Shown here: positions 1 through 5,727 of the stretch, piece after piece | How the letters are laid out: each line of letters opens with the position of its first letter | How positions within the stretch are numbered: position 1 is the stretch's first letter | Origin: Actinomycetota bacterium | GTDB lineage: Bacteria > Actinomycetota > Actinomycetes > Actinomycetales > Microbacteriaceae | Direction: 5' to 3' | DNA: 5,727 nucleotides | Assembly (NCBI GenBank): GCA_010028615.1 | Contig: RHAS01000056.1 | Coordinates: 1-5,727 of the forward strand | Translations under genes and position numbers: made by a program | The notes under the pieces: model-generated | Told to the model about the DNA's origin: nothing | Seen by the model: the letters and a program-made list of their open reading frames with translations, nothing else | Database searches by the model: none

Positions 1-1409
1 GTAACCACAACAGCAAGCTGGTTTTCGCCTACAACAAGGCCACTATCACCGGTGATCGCAACTGTGGCATCAGGGTCATTGGTGTTTACTTCAACTTCAA
101 CATCCGTGTTGCCCCACTCTAGGGTTAGCTCAGCCCCATCAGCAACTAGCTCGCCATTGACAAGGATTTCGGCCGAAGCATCAACGTTTGGTAGGACATT
201 TAGAACCACGGTATAGGTAAATTCAGTTACACCATCCGCCGCGGTAACTGTTACAAGTAGCTCGTTAGCGCCTACTACTAGCTCGGTGTCACCGGAAACT
301 GCAAAGGTAGCGTTGACATCTGTGGTCTCGACGAACACGTCAACAGACTCGGTAAGCGGATCGATATCTAGGCTGGTTCCGTCCTCAACATCGATGTTGT
401 TGACCTGGAAAGTTGCCAAAGAAACATCGTCGTTACTCAACAAGTTCAGGTAAACCAGGTACTCAGCGGTTGTAGTCGAATCAGCGGCCGTGACGAGAAT
501 GGTCAAAACATTTTCGCCAACGATTAGATCTTCATTACCTGAAATTTCAACTGTTGCAACTGGATCTGTAGTCTCGACATCTACATCAACAGCTCCAGTC
601 CCGGCTTCAATGTCAATGGTTTCACCGTCAACAACCTCAATACCATTTACAAATATGCCGATAACGCTAGCATCGGTGTTCAGTGCAACGTTTAGAGTGA
701 CGTAATATTCCCCAACGGTCTCACCATCGGCGGCGGTCACGATAACTGATAGCGTATTCTCGCCATCTTGCAAGTCTGTGTCTCCGGAAATCACATAAGT
801 AGCATCAATATCTGCGGTTTCCACCACAACATCAACTTCGCTGGTTAGGGGCTCAACTTCAACTGTTGATCCGTCGACAACATCTTCACCGTTTACCTGG
901 AAGGTAATCAGTGAGACATCGGAATTAAAAGCGACAGCTAAGTTCGCATTGTAAGTTTGCGTGGTTCCATCTTCAGCTGTAACGACAACGCTGAGAATAT
1001 TCACACCAGAGACTAGATCGGAAGCGCCCTGCACCAAAACTGAGGCATTTGCATCATTTGCTTCCGCTACTACGGTTACTGAATCAGTTAAATACGGAAG
1101 GAAGATGTCTTCGTCTTCAACGACCTCAACTCCATTTACCTTCCACGATTTAAGTGAAGTGTCTGAGCTTAAGGATTGAACAAAAAGATTAACGTTGTAT
1201 ACCTGAACATTAACTTCGTCGTTGGTAACGGTGACAGTGAGAGGGTTGTCACCTGCAACTAAGCCTGTTCCGCCAGTAACATCAACCGTGGCGTCAATAT
1301 CTGTCGCTTCAGCTACCACTGCAACTGATGTGGTACCGATCGGAAGTGTTACGCTGCTGCCATCCTCAACCGCTTGCCCGTTCACAGTGAACGTTTGCAA
1401 AGATGTGTC
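1..1409 (-). repeat. Six tandem ~245-bp coding repeats (beta-sandwich units)
   Basis: The units, read on the minus strand and set by a shared Asp before the first strand (residues 36, 118, 199, 281, 363, 445), are 1409-1164, 1163-921, 920-675, 674-429, 428-183 and 182-1 (the last cut by the edge). Spacing is 82, 81, 82, 82 and 82 residues. The VNG (once VNN) tripeptide recurs at 44, 126, 207, 289, 371 and 452. Five units contain a VTA-type strand followed by a Tyr-containing strand or an equivalent. DNA identity between units is only moderate, so these are old, diverged duplications rather than a recent expansion. Confidence 0.9.
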
Positions 1410-1514
1410 GGTTCCAACCGCATTGGAAGCTGATACTTGCATTGGAGCAAGCACTAAAACTGCCGCGGCGAGTATAGAAACTAGGCCGCGGGTGCGTGAT
1501 ATTAATGAGCTCAA
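1..1514 (-). CDS. Secreted repeat protein with tandem cadherin-like beta-sandwich domains (3' end outside window)
   Basis: The minus strand is open from a TTG at 1514 to the window edge (504 full codons), so the C-terminus and any cell-wall anchor are not visible. An in-frame TGA at 1527-1529 limits the start. TTG at 1512-1514 is preceded by GAGG (1523-1526) at eight bases and is the only start giving a full signal peptide: a short basic part (RTR, residues 7-9), a hydrophobic core (about 10-24), and likely cleavage near VSA-SNA (27-32). The rest is at least six repeats of 81-82 residues with the pattern L..F.VNG..V.DG, then a V/D/E-alternating strand, D.DAT, G...L..GEN.L.V.VTAADG and Y.V.L.V. 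This resembles the cadherin-like beta-sandwich family (Pfam PF12733) seen in bacterial surface proteins. The visible mature part is extremely acidic, with only two Lys and no Arg. The likely role is a structural or adhesive extracellular protein; ligand and function cannot be told from the sequence. Confidence 0.88.
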   Translation of the reverse strand, partial: MSSLISRTRGLVSILAAAVLVLAPMQVSASNAVGTDTSLQTFTVNGQAVEDGSSVTLPIGTTSVAVVAEATDIDATVDVTGGTGLVAGDNPLTVTVTNDEVNVQVYNVNLFVQSLSSDTSLKSWKVNGVEVVEDEDIFLPYLTDSVTVVAEANDANASVLVQGASDLVSGVNILSVVVTAEDGTTQTYNANLAVAFNSDVSLITFQVNGEDVVDGSTVEVEPLTSEVDVVVETADIDATYVISGDTDLQDGENTLSVIVTAADGETVGEYYVTLNVALNTDASVIGIFVNGIEVVDGETIDIEAGTGAVDVDVETTDPVATVEISGNEDLIVGENVLTILVTAADSTTTAEYLVYLNLLSNDDVSLATFQVNNIDVEDGTSLDIDPLTESVDVFVETTDVNATFAVSGDTELVVGANELLVTVTAADGVTEFTYTVVLNVLPNVDASAEILVNGELVADGAELTLEWGNTDVEVEVNTNDPDATVAITGDSGLVVGENQLAVVV

Positions 1515-1526
1515 GGCTCTCCCCTC
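1512..1526 (-). promoter_or_regulatory. Ribosome binding site and TTG start of the repeat-protein gene
   Basis: On the minus strand a purine-rich run (GAGAGGGGAGAG) lies just before TTG. GAGG at 1526-1523 is eight bases from the start codon. No ATG or GTG occurs between the upstream in-frame stop (1527-1529) and this TTG. The first in-frame ATG (residue 25) would remove most of the signal peptide, so TTG is preferred. Confidence 0.7.
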
Positions 1527-1584
1527 TCAGGAGTCCTAAAACACTATGAAACTAGAACTTTAGTATGCCACCATTTAGGGGTAA

Positions 1585-1598
1585 AAAAACTAGTTTTT
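1585..1598. repeat. Perfect 14-bp AT-rich palindrome in the divergent intergenic region
   Basis: AAAAACTAGTTTTT is its own reverse complement and lies 70 bp upstream of the repeat-protein start and 125 bp upstream of the glycosyltransferase start. It could be an operator for a dimeric regulator or simply an A/T-tract artefact. It is not a convincing terminator: the flanking genes diverge, and the stem is almost all A-T with no loop. Confidence 0.5.
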
Positions 1599-1605
1599 CT
1601 AGGCA

Positions 1606-1636
1606 GTTATAGGGCTGTGACCCAAAACGTAACCAA
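1606..1636 (-). promoter_or_regulatory. Candidate promoter for the repeat-protein gene (weak)
   Basis: Read on the minus strand, TTGGTT (1636-1631) is followed after 19 bp by TATAAC (1611-1606), resembling -35 and -10 boxes. The -10 is good, but the -35 is only partial and the spacer is longer than the usual 17 bp. It would give a leader of roughly 80-90 bases containing the palindrome at 1585-1598. The call rests on consensus matching by eye. Confidence 0.25.
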
Positions 1637-1661
1637 TTATTAACCTGTGGAAAACTCATTT

Positions 1662-1690
1662 TTGACCTCTTTTCGCCAAGTCGAACGAAT
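1662..1690 (+). promoter_or_regulatory. Candidate promoter for the polysaccharide operon (weak)
   Basis: TTGACC (1662-1667) is a five-of-six match to a -35 box. Seventeen bases later lies ACGAAT (1685-1690), a poor -10 with only the last three bases matching. The position, just before the GTG start at 1724, is sensible. No better pair was seen on the plus strand of this intergenic region. Confidence 0.22.
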
Positions 1691-1723
1691 GCCAATCGAC
1701 ACTATTTTGGATAAGGTTTAGGT

Positions 1724-2602
1724 GTGGCAAACACCGAGGATCTGAAAACTATAGCTTTTGTCATGCCGGTCTTGAACGAAGAAGGGCACCTGGAAGCTGC
1801 AGTAAAAAGTATTTTTGAGCAGAAAAATCTTGAAAATAGCAAAGTTGAGGTAGTTTTAGCCCTTGGTCCCTCTACTGACCAGACAAATTCGGTCGCAGAA
1901 AGCCTAAAATCCCAGTTTCCAGTCAAAATTGTGCAAAATCCAACTGGGAAAACAGCAAATGGACTGAATTTAGCCATTGCTGCCACACAAGCCGACATAA
2001 TCGTTCGAGTTGATGCCCACAGTGAGCTTTCCCCCAATTACACGGATCTAGCCAGGCAAATTTTGAATGAAACTGGAGCTGCCAACGTCGGTGGAGTCAT
2101 GAGAGCAGTCGGTATTAGCCCATTCCAACAGGCAGTCGCCTATGCCTATAACTCAAGACTCGGGCTAGGTGGGGGTAATTATCACGTTGGCGGCAAGGCC
2201 GGTCCAAGCGATTCGGTGTATTTAGGGGTTTTTCGGCGAAGCTCACTGGTCCAATTGGGTGGATTTGATGAATCCCTCGGCAGGCTTGCCAACCAGTTCT
2301 TCTCCACCGGTATTTGGCGAGCTTGGCTGACCAAAGCCCACCTTGGCAAGGCCAATTTACGGTATTTTGCCCCGCCAGCTCTGGTTATTAGTTGCCTTTT
2401 AGGGCTAGTTTTCTGGGTTACTGGGTTTTTAGGGTTTCTAGGTCTTATCCCACTAGCTGGATACCTAACAATCTTGATTTTGGCCGCTATTTTTGCACGA
2501 AAACTATCCATAGGGGCCAGACTTAGCCTGTTATTGGCATTACCGGCGATGCATTTTTCTTGGGGTGCTGGCTTTTTAGCGGGTCTGTTATCGAAACGTT
2601 GA
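1724..2602 (+). CDS. ExoA-like family 2 glycosyltransferase with a membrane tail, apparently lacking the catalytic-acid segment
   Basis: This 292-residue GT-A fold glycosyltransferase resembles the succinoglycan ExoA type. It starts at GTG, with a weak AAGG at 1713-1716. The N-terminus has the nucleotide-sugar strand (AFVMPVLNEE, 11-20), STDQT (50-54), QNP..K..GLN (71-82), the metal-binding-type D-A-H (97-99) in RVDAHS, ETGAANVGG (116-124), and the acceptor-side FRR...LGGFDESLGR (170-187). Hydrophobic segments at about 218-240, 241-257 and 266-288 anchor it in the membrane. In the family, FDE...R is normally followed by an acidic QDxE-N motif and a strand ending in Y.PR before LA.Q[YF]F..G.WR. 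Here GR (186-187) runs directly into LANQFFSTGIWRAW, so about 35 residues are missing in frame. The protein may be inactive or have altered activity. It is first in a likely operon, 34 bases before galU, and would transfer a sugar to a lipid-linked or polysaccharide acceptor at the cytoplasmic face. Confidence 0.85.
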   Translation: MANTEDLKTIAFVMPVLNEEGHLEAAVKSIFEQKNLENSKVEVVLALGPSTDQTNSVAESLKSQFPVKIVQNPTGKTANGLNLAIAATQADIIVRVDAHSELSPNYTDLARQILNETGAANVGGVMRAVGISPFQQAVAYAYNSRLGLGGGNYHVGGKAGPSDSVYLGVFRRSSLVQLGGFDESLGRLANQFFSTGIWRAWLTKAHLGKANLRYFAPPALVISCLLGLVFWVTGFLGFLGLIPLAGYLTILILAAIFARKLSIGARLSLLLALPAMHFSWGAGFLAGLLSKR

Positions 2603-2636
2603 AACTAAACTTGGAGCAGATAGTCAAAGGGAGCCG

Positions 2637-3530
2637 ATGTCCAGATTCAAAGTAACCAAGGCAGTTATTCCTGTCGCTGGTCTCGGCACACGCTTTCTTC
2701 CAGCTACCAAAGCAATGCCTAAAGAGATGCTGCCGCTGATTGATAAGCCAGTTATCCAATATGTGGTTGAAGAGGCAGTTGCCGCTGGACTTGAAGACGT
2801 TCTGATGGTCACCGGACGCAACAAGAATGCCCTGGAAAATCACTTTGACCGAGTCGCCGAGCTTGAAATGAACCTTGAGCAAAAAGGTGATACCGATCGA
2901 CTGCAAAAAGTTATGGCTTCAACCGAGCTTGCCAATATCCACTATGTGAGACAGGGTGACCCCAGAGGCTTAGGCCATGCTGTCCTTCGGGCGAAGCACC
3001 ACATCGCAGATCACTCCTTCGCACTTTTACTCGGTGATGATGTCATGGATGCTAGAGATGTTTTGCTTACCAAGATGCTTGCCCTGCACGAGTCAACCGG
3101 TGAAAACATAGTTGCGTTGATGGAAGTTGACCCGGATCAGATTCATCTTTACGGCTGTGTTGTAACTGAAGGTGAAGTCGTTGACGGAGTAGTTCGGGTA
3201 ACAGGACTTATCGAGAAACCCAAAAAAGAAGAAGCACCATCTAATCTTGCGGTAATCGGAAGATATGTTTTACGTCCGGAAATCTTCGACATTTTAGAAG
3301 AAGTAAAACCTGGCCGCGGTAATGAAATTCAACTTACCGACGCACTGATGATTGCAGCTCAAAACCGCGATAGAGCCGGTGGTGTGCTAGGAGTGGTATT
3401 TGACGGTAGGCGTTATGACACCGGTGACAAACTTGACTTCATCAAGGCAACGCTTCGATTGGGAGTTGACCGCGAAGACATCGGCCAAGATCTAAGAGAC
3501 TGGCTCAAAGATTTTAACAAAGAGATTTAA
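2637..3530 (+). CDS. galU: UTP--glucose-1-phosphate uridylyltransferase
   Basis: GalU makes UDP-glucose and pyrophosphate from UTP and glucose-1-phosphate in the cytoplasm, feeding polysaccharide and glycolipid synthesis. The 297 residues match the usual GalU length. The nucleotide-binding signature is GLGTRFLPATKAMPKEMLPL (15-34), followed by DKPVIQYVVEEA (36-47), KN..ENHFD (63-71), VRQG.P.GLGHAV (104-116), LLGDD (131-135, the metal-site region), the sugar/phosphate-binding EKPK (193-196), APSNLA.IGRYVL (200-212), and GNEIQLTDA (228-236). The ATG has an AAGGGAG purine run at 2627-2633. The ALMEVDPDQIHLYGC stretch (160-174) is of the kind I associate with actinobacterial GalU proteins. All key motifs are present, so it should be active. 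It sits between the glycosyltransferase and the fusion gene, with 28 bases to the latter and no terminator. Confidence 0.97.
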   Translation: MSRFKVTKAVIPVAGLGTRFLPATKAMPKEMLPLIDKPVIQYVVEEAVAAGLEDVLMVTGRNKNALENHFDRVAELEMNLEQKGDTDRLQKVMASTELANIHYVRQGDPRGLGHAVLRAKHHIADHSFALLLGDDVMDARDVLLTKMLALHESTGENIVALMEVDPDQIHLYGCVVTEGEVVDGVVRVTGLIEKPKKEEAPSNLAVIGRYVLRPEIFDILEEVKPGRGNEIQLTDALMIAAQNRDRAGGVLGVVFDGRRYDTGDKLDFIKATLRLGVDREDIGQDLRDWLKDFNKEI

Positions 3531-3558
3531 TCAAACTAAGCGCTAAGGAATCTTCCTA

Positions 3559-5298
3559 ATGTCAAATAGCAAGATAGTGGTCTGCTCTTTCTACACAGCA
3601 GACGACTACTACCGTGGGCACGGTCAACGGTTAGCTAAAAATCTTGCAGATCTAGGCCTTGAAGTTGTGCTTAGGGAAATTGAGAAGCAAGAGGGCGAAG
3701 ACTGGGCAGATATCTGTCGTAAAAAAGTTCCATTTATTGCAGAAGTTTGTGAAATGCACCCAGACAAAAAAGTTTTCTGGATGGATGTCGACTGCATGCT
3801 CTTAGGCTTACCAGAATTCATCTTTGACTCAACCGCAGATATCATCGGCTTTCAAAGAGGCTACGGTTCACCGGTGGGAATCGGATACGAGAAGAAATCA
3901 AGATTCTGGGAACCTTCATTCTGGGGAATCAACACAACGCCTCTTGCTAGAAAAATGATTCGAGATGCTGCCGAATTAGAAAAGACTTCTTCAGTAAAGG
4001 CCACCGATGACTACTTTATGGAAGAGGCTTGGCGTTCAAACTGCGATAATCTCACTTTCCAGATCATCCCCTCCAATGCGGTAGTCGGCATGGGGGTCGT
4101 AAACGATGACTCTTCGCAAGCCTTCTTCAAATTCGGCTCCAGCGGGAATGTTGACCAATTCAAAGGCAAGGTCCAGCAGCACACAGGTGGCCAAGGAATT
4201 AGGCGGAAAGCCCTGCGCTTTGCCAAGAAATTAGAGGCAAAGCTCCCCGCCAAAGCATCAGGCAAGATCAGGCTGATTGCCGACACCGTGGGCATAACCG
4301 GTGTGCTGACTTCCGGTAAATCGAATCCAGAAGAACGTGAAAGAAACGCCGCCCTAACCAATATTCACGAATGCGCTCAGTCTGGACAAACCGAAAAATA
4401 TTTGGATGCAGTAAAGCGCTTCGAAGAAAAATACTTACTGACCCAACTTGAAATGAACCACATTGCTGTGTCAAAGAGCTTTCACTACTTTGCAGCAAAG
4501 CCATCTTCAGATGTAATTCCACTTGCTTGGTGGACTAAACCTTTCCCGGGTAATTTTGGTGACTGGTTATCTCCTCTGGTGGTCAATCACTTCACTGATA
4601 AAAAGATCTTCTTTCAATCTCCAGTGAAACTTGCCACCAAAGAACACCTGATTGGTTTGGGCTCAATCGGAAGATTCATAAAACCAAATTCGATAGTTAT
4701 CGGAACTGGAATTTCAACCGACGAGCTCACTCTTGCTAAACAGGCAAAATACGTCTCGGTTCGAGGTCCGGTAACGGCAAGAGTGGTTCGCGAATCCGGC
4801 GGACCAAATGTTGAAAGTTTTGGTGATCCAGGAGTTTTGATTTCTAGAATCTTCCCAGTTGCTAGAACCAATAATTCGAGAGTGGCGCTGGTTCGTCATT
4901 TCACCCATAAAGCGATTCCAGTAACTCTTTCACCAAACATGGATGAATTAGATGTATTGATCTCTCACCCGGATGATATCAAAGTGCTAGTTGAAGAGCT
5001 AAATAAGTATGAGCGGGTTGTCACTTCCGCCATGCACATTTTTATTACCTGCCAGTCTTATGGAATACCTTGCGCACTAATTACTTTTGAAGGTTTCGAA
5101 GATTCCGTGCACGGTAATGGAATCAAATACGGAGATTATGCCCAGGGTGTTGGCTTAGCGGCAATTAACCCAGTTGCGGTTGGTTTGAATCTAAGCAAAG
5201 TTGATTTTGACAACATTACAACTGATCACAAAATCAGTGATCAGAAACTTGATGAGGTGGCTATGGCAATCAAAACCGGTCTTAGCTATTTTGATTAG
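3559..5298 (+). CDS. Fusion: GT-A-like glycosyltransferase domain + polysaccharide pyruvyl transferase domain
   Basis: This 579-residue protein starts at ATG, nine bases after TAAGGA (3544-3549). Residues about 5-210 look like a nucleotide-diphospho-sugar transferase: an opening strand and FYTADDYY (11-18), the metal-binding DVD within VFWMDVDCMLL (72-82), a FWGINTTPLA acceptor-loop-like stretch (121-130), ATDDYF.EEAWR (148-159), and QQHTGG with H208 as a possible metal ligand. A basic, helical linker spans about 211-310. Residues about 323-579 resemble polysaccharide pyruvyl transferases (PF04230, ExoV/CsaB type): GNFGDWLSPL (331-340), GLGSIGRFI (366-374), IGTGIS (381-386), VSVRGPVTAR (399-408), FGDPGVL (421-427), and TSAMHIF...YGIP (489-504) with the conserved His493. 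Known members put a pyruvate ketal from phosphoenolpyruvate on sugars. The likely role is adding a sugar and pyruvylating it, inferred from the domains only. It is the third gene of the probable operon. Confidence 0.8.
   Translation: MSNSKIVVCSFYTADDYYRGHGQRLAKNLADLGLEVVLREIEKQEGEDWADICRKKVPFIAEVCEMHPDKKVFWMDVDCMLLGLPEFIFDSTADIIGFQRGYGSPVGIGYEKKSRFWEPSFWGINTTPLARKMIRDAAELEKTSSVKATDDYFMEEAWRSNCDNLTFQIIPSNAVVGMGVVNDDSSQAFFKFGSSGNVDQFKGKVQQHTGGQGIRRKALRFAKKLEAKLPAKASGKIRLIADTVGITGVLTSGKSNPEERERNAALTNIHECAQSGQTEKYLDAVKRFEEKYLLTQLEMNHIAVSKSFHYFAAKPSSDVIPLAWWTKPFPGNFGDWLSPLVVNHFTDKKIFFQSPVKLATKEHLIGLGSIGRFIKPNSIVIGTGISTDELTLAKQAKYVSVRGPVTARVVRESGGPNVESFGDPGVLISRIFPVARTNNSRVALVRHFTHKAIPVTLSPNMDELDVLISHPDDIKVLVEELNKYERVVTSAMHIFITCQSYGIPCALITFEGFEDSVHGNGIKYGDYAQGVGLAAINPVAVGLNLSKVDFDNITTDHKISDQKLDEVAMAIKTGLSYFD
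5222..5244 (+). repeat. Intragenic inverted repeat (8-bp stem, 7-nt loop) near the end of the fusion gene
   Basis: CTGATCAC (5222-5229) and GTGATCAG (5237-5244) are perfect reverse complements around the loop AAAATCA. Each arm contains TGATCA. It lies about 50 bases before the stop codon and has no T-run after it, so it is not a classical terminator. In the mRNA it could form a hairpin just ahead of the next gene's start at 5309. Confidence 0.5.
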
Positions 5299-5308
5299 GA
5301 GTTAGCGA

Positions 5309-5727
5309 ATGATATTTCTAATCAGACAAGTCTTAAAGACTTTTGCTCAACTTTTCCCCAAGGGCAAGCATCGAAACCGAGCAATCCTCTTAGCCGCTAT
5401 CGCCACTATTGTTCCGCTATCGCAGTTATTTGTGATTCGTATTTTTAGCCACATGATTACCCAGGGTTCATCGGCTCAGGTGGCTGAGGTTATTTTCAAC
5501 TTTGTGCTGTTTTTTAGCCTTTTCGGCCTATCGCACATAGCCACCTACTGGCAAAAAACCTATCGAGTCAAGGTCTTCAACGAGGCGCTCAAATCCAGAG
5601 ATGGCAAGCGAAGCCGCATGACCGAGTCTTGGGACTGGGCCTTATCTTTTGAAACCAACAACCTACTTCACACCTTCACCCAGGTAGGCGTGCTATCGAC
5701 CTTCTTTATCGTGGTGAATTGGGAATC
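5309..5727 (+). CDS. Membrane protein, possibly the transmembrane half of an ABC exporter (3' end outside window)
   Basis: The ATG at 5309 follows the fusion gene's stop by ten bases. GGAG (5298-5301) overlaps that stop, with seven bases of spacing, so translational coupling is likely. The 139 visible codons begin with a short basic amphipathic stretch (RQVLKTFAQLFPKGKHRNR, 6-24), then a hydrophobic segment (about 25-44), a loop, a second segment (about 59-80), a soluble stretch with WQKTYRVKVFNEALKSRDGKRSR (81-103), and a third hydrophobic stretch beginning near 121. This order (basic N-terminus, TM1, short loop, TM2, cytoplasmic helix starting with Arg) resembles the start of ABC-exporter membrane domains. 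No Walker motifs fall in the window, so the family is not established. Its place in a polysaccharide operon would suit an exporter subunit, but another multi-pass protein is equally possible. Confidence 0.6.
   Translation, partial: MIFLIRQVLKTFAQLFPKGKHRNRAILLAAIATIVPLSQLFVIRIFSHMITQGSSAQVAEVIFNFVLFFSLFGLSHIATYWQKTYRVKVFNEALKSRDGKRSRMTESWDWALSFETNNLLHTFTQVGVLSTFFIVVNWE

Noticed and set aside
1..1409. Regular ~245-bp periodicity considered as a CRISPR or satellite array
   Set aside because: The periodicity is at protein level, with diverged DNA and unit lengths in multiples of three. It is explained by tandem protein domains.
490..1539. Plus-strand open frames rich in Ser, Thr and Val opposite the repeat protein
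   Set aside because: They are short, lack ribosome binding sites and mirror the regular codon pattern of the minus-strand repeats. The minus-strand frame is open throughout, has a signal peptide and has clear domain repeats.
1646..1654. DnaA-box-like sequence TGTGGAAAA in the intergenic region
   Set aside because: It is a single site with one mismatch to TGTGGATAA and has no cluster of boxes or origin genes nearby, so it is probably chance.
3546..3557. Inverted repeat AGGAA-TC-TTCCT overlapping the ribosome binding site of the fusion gene
   Set aside because: A two-base loop cannot form a stable hairpin, and the four-base-stem alternative is very weak.
1702..4908. Minus-strand open frames opposite the glycosyltransferase, galU and fusion genes
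   Set aside because: They overlap well-supported coding genes, have no recognisable domains and lack convincing starts, so they are shadow frames.

Overview
The window looks like a piece of a bacterial chromosome with moderate GC content. It probably comes from an actinobacterium. The GalU protein has a sequence style I associate with Actinobacteria (LLGDD, then ALMEVDPDQIHLYGC, then GRGNEIQLTDAL). The ExoA-like glycosyltransferase has the 'NLRYFAPP' junction before its membrane tail, which I also associate with that phylum. Starts include GTG and TTG. A small freshwater Microbacteriaceae-type genome would fit, but that is an inference and no rRNA or other marker is present to test it.

Layout. 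Positions 1-1514 (minus strand) hold the N-terminal 504 codons of a large secreted repeat protein. It has a signal peptide followed by at least six tandem cadherin-like beta-sandwich repeats of 81-82 residues, and it runs off the left edge. A 209-bp divergent intergenic region (1515-1723) contains a perfect 14-bp palindrome and weak candidate promoters in both directions. Four plus-strand genes follow with gaps of 34, 28 and 10 bases and no visible terminator, so they are probably one operon. They are an ExoA-type family 2 glycosyltransferase (1724-2602), GalU (2637-3530), a two-domain protein joining a GT-A-like domain to a polysaccharide pyruvyl transferase domain (3559-5298), and the start of a membrane protein cut by the right edge (5309-5727).

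How the genes fit together. GalU would supply UDP-glucose. The glycosyltransferase and the fusion protein would assemble and possibly pyruvylate a surface or extracellular polysaccharide. The membrane protein could belong to export, though this is weakly supported. The divergent repeat protein is predicted to be extracellular, so the window reads as a cell-surface locus.

Most notable points. The ExoA-like enzyme appears to have lost, in frame, the roughly 35-residue segment that normally carries the acidic 'QDxE.N' catalytic motif. The repeat protein is extremely acidic: after the signal peptide I count 85 Asp/Glu, two Lys, and no Arg, His or Cys in the visible part. The GT plus pyruvyl transferase fusion is an uncommon arrangement. 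I see no CRISPR array, insertion sequence, tRNA or rRNA.
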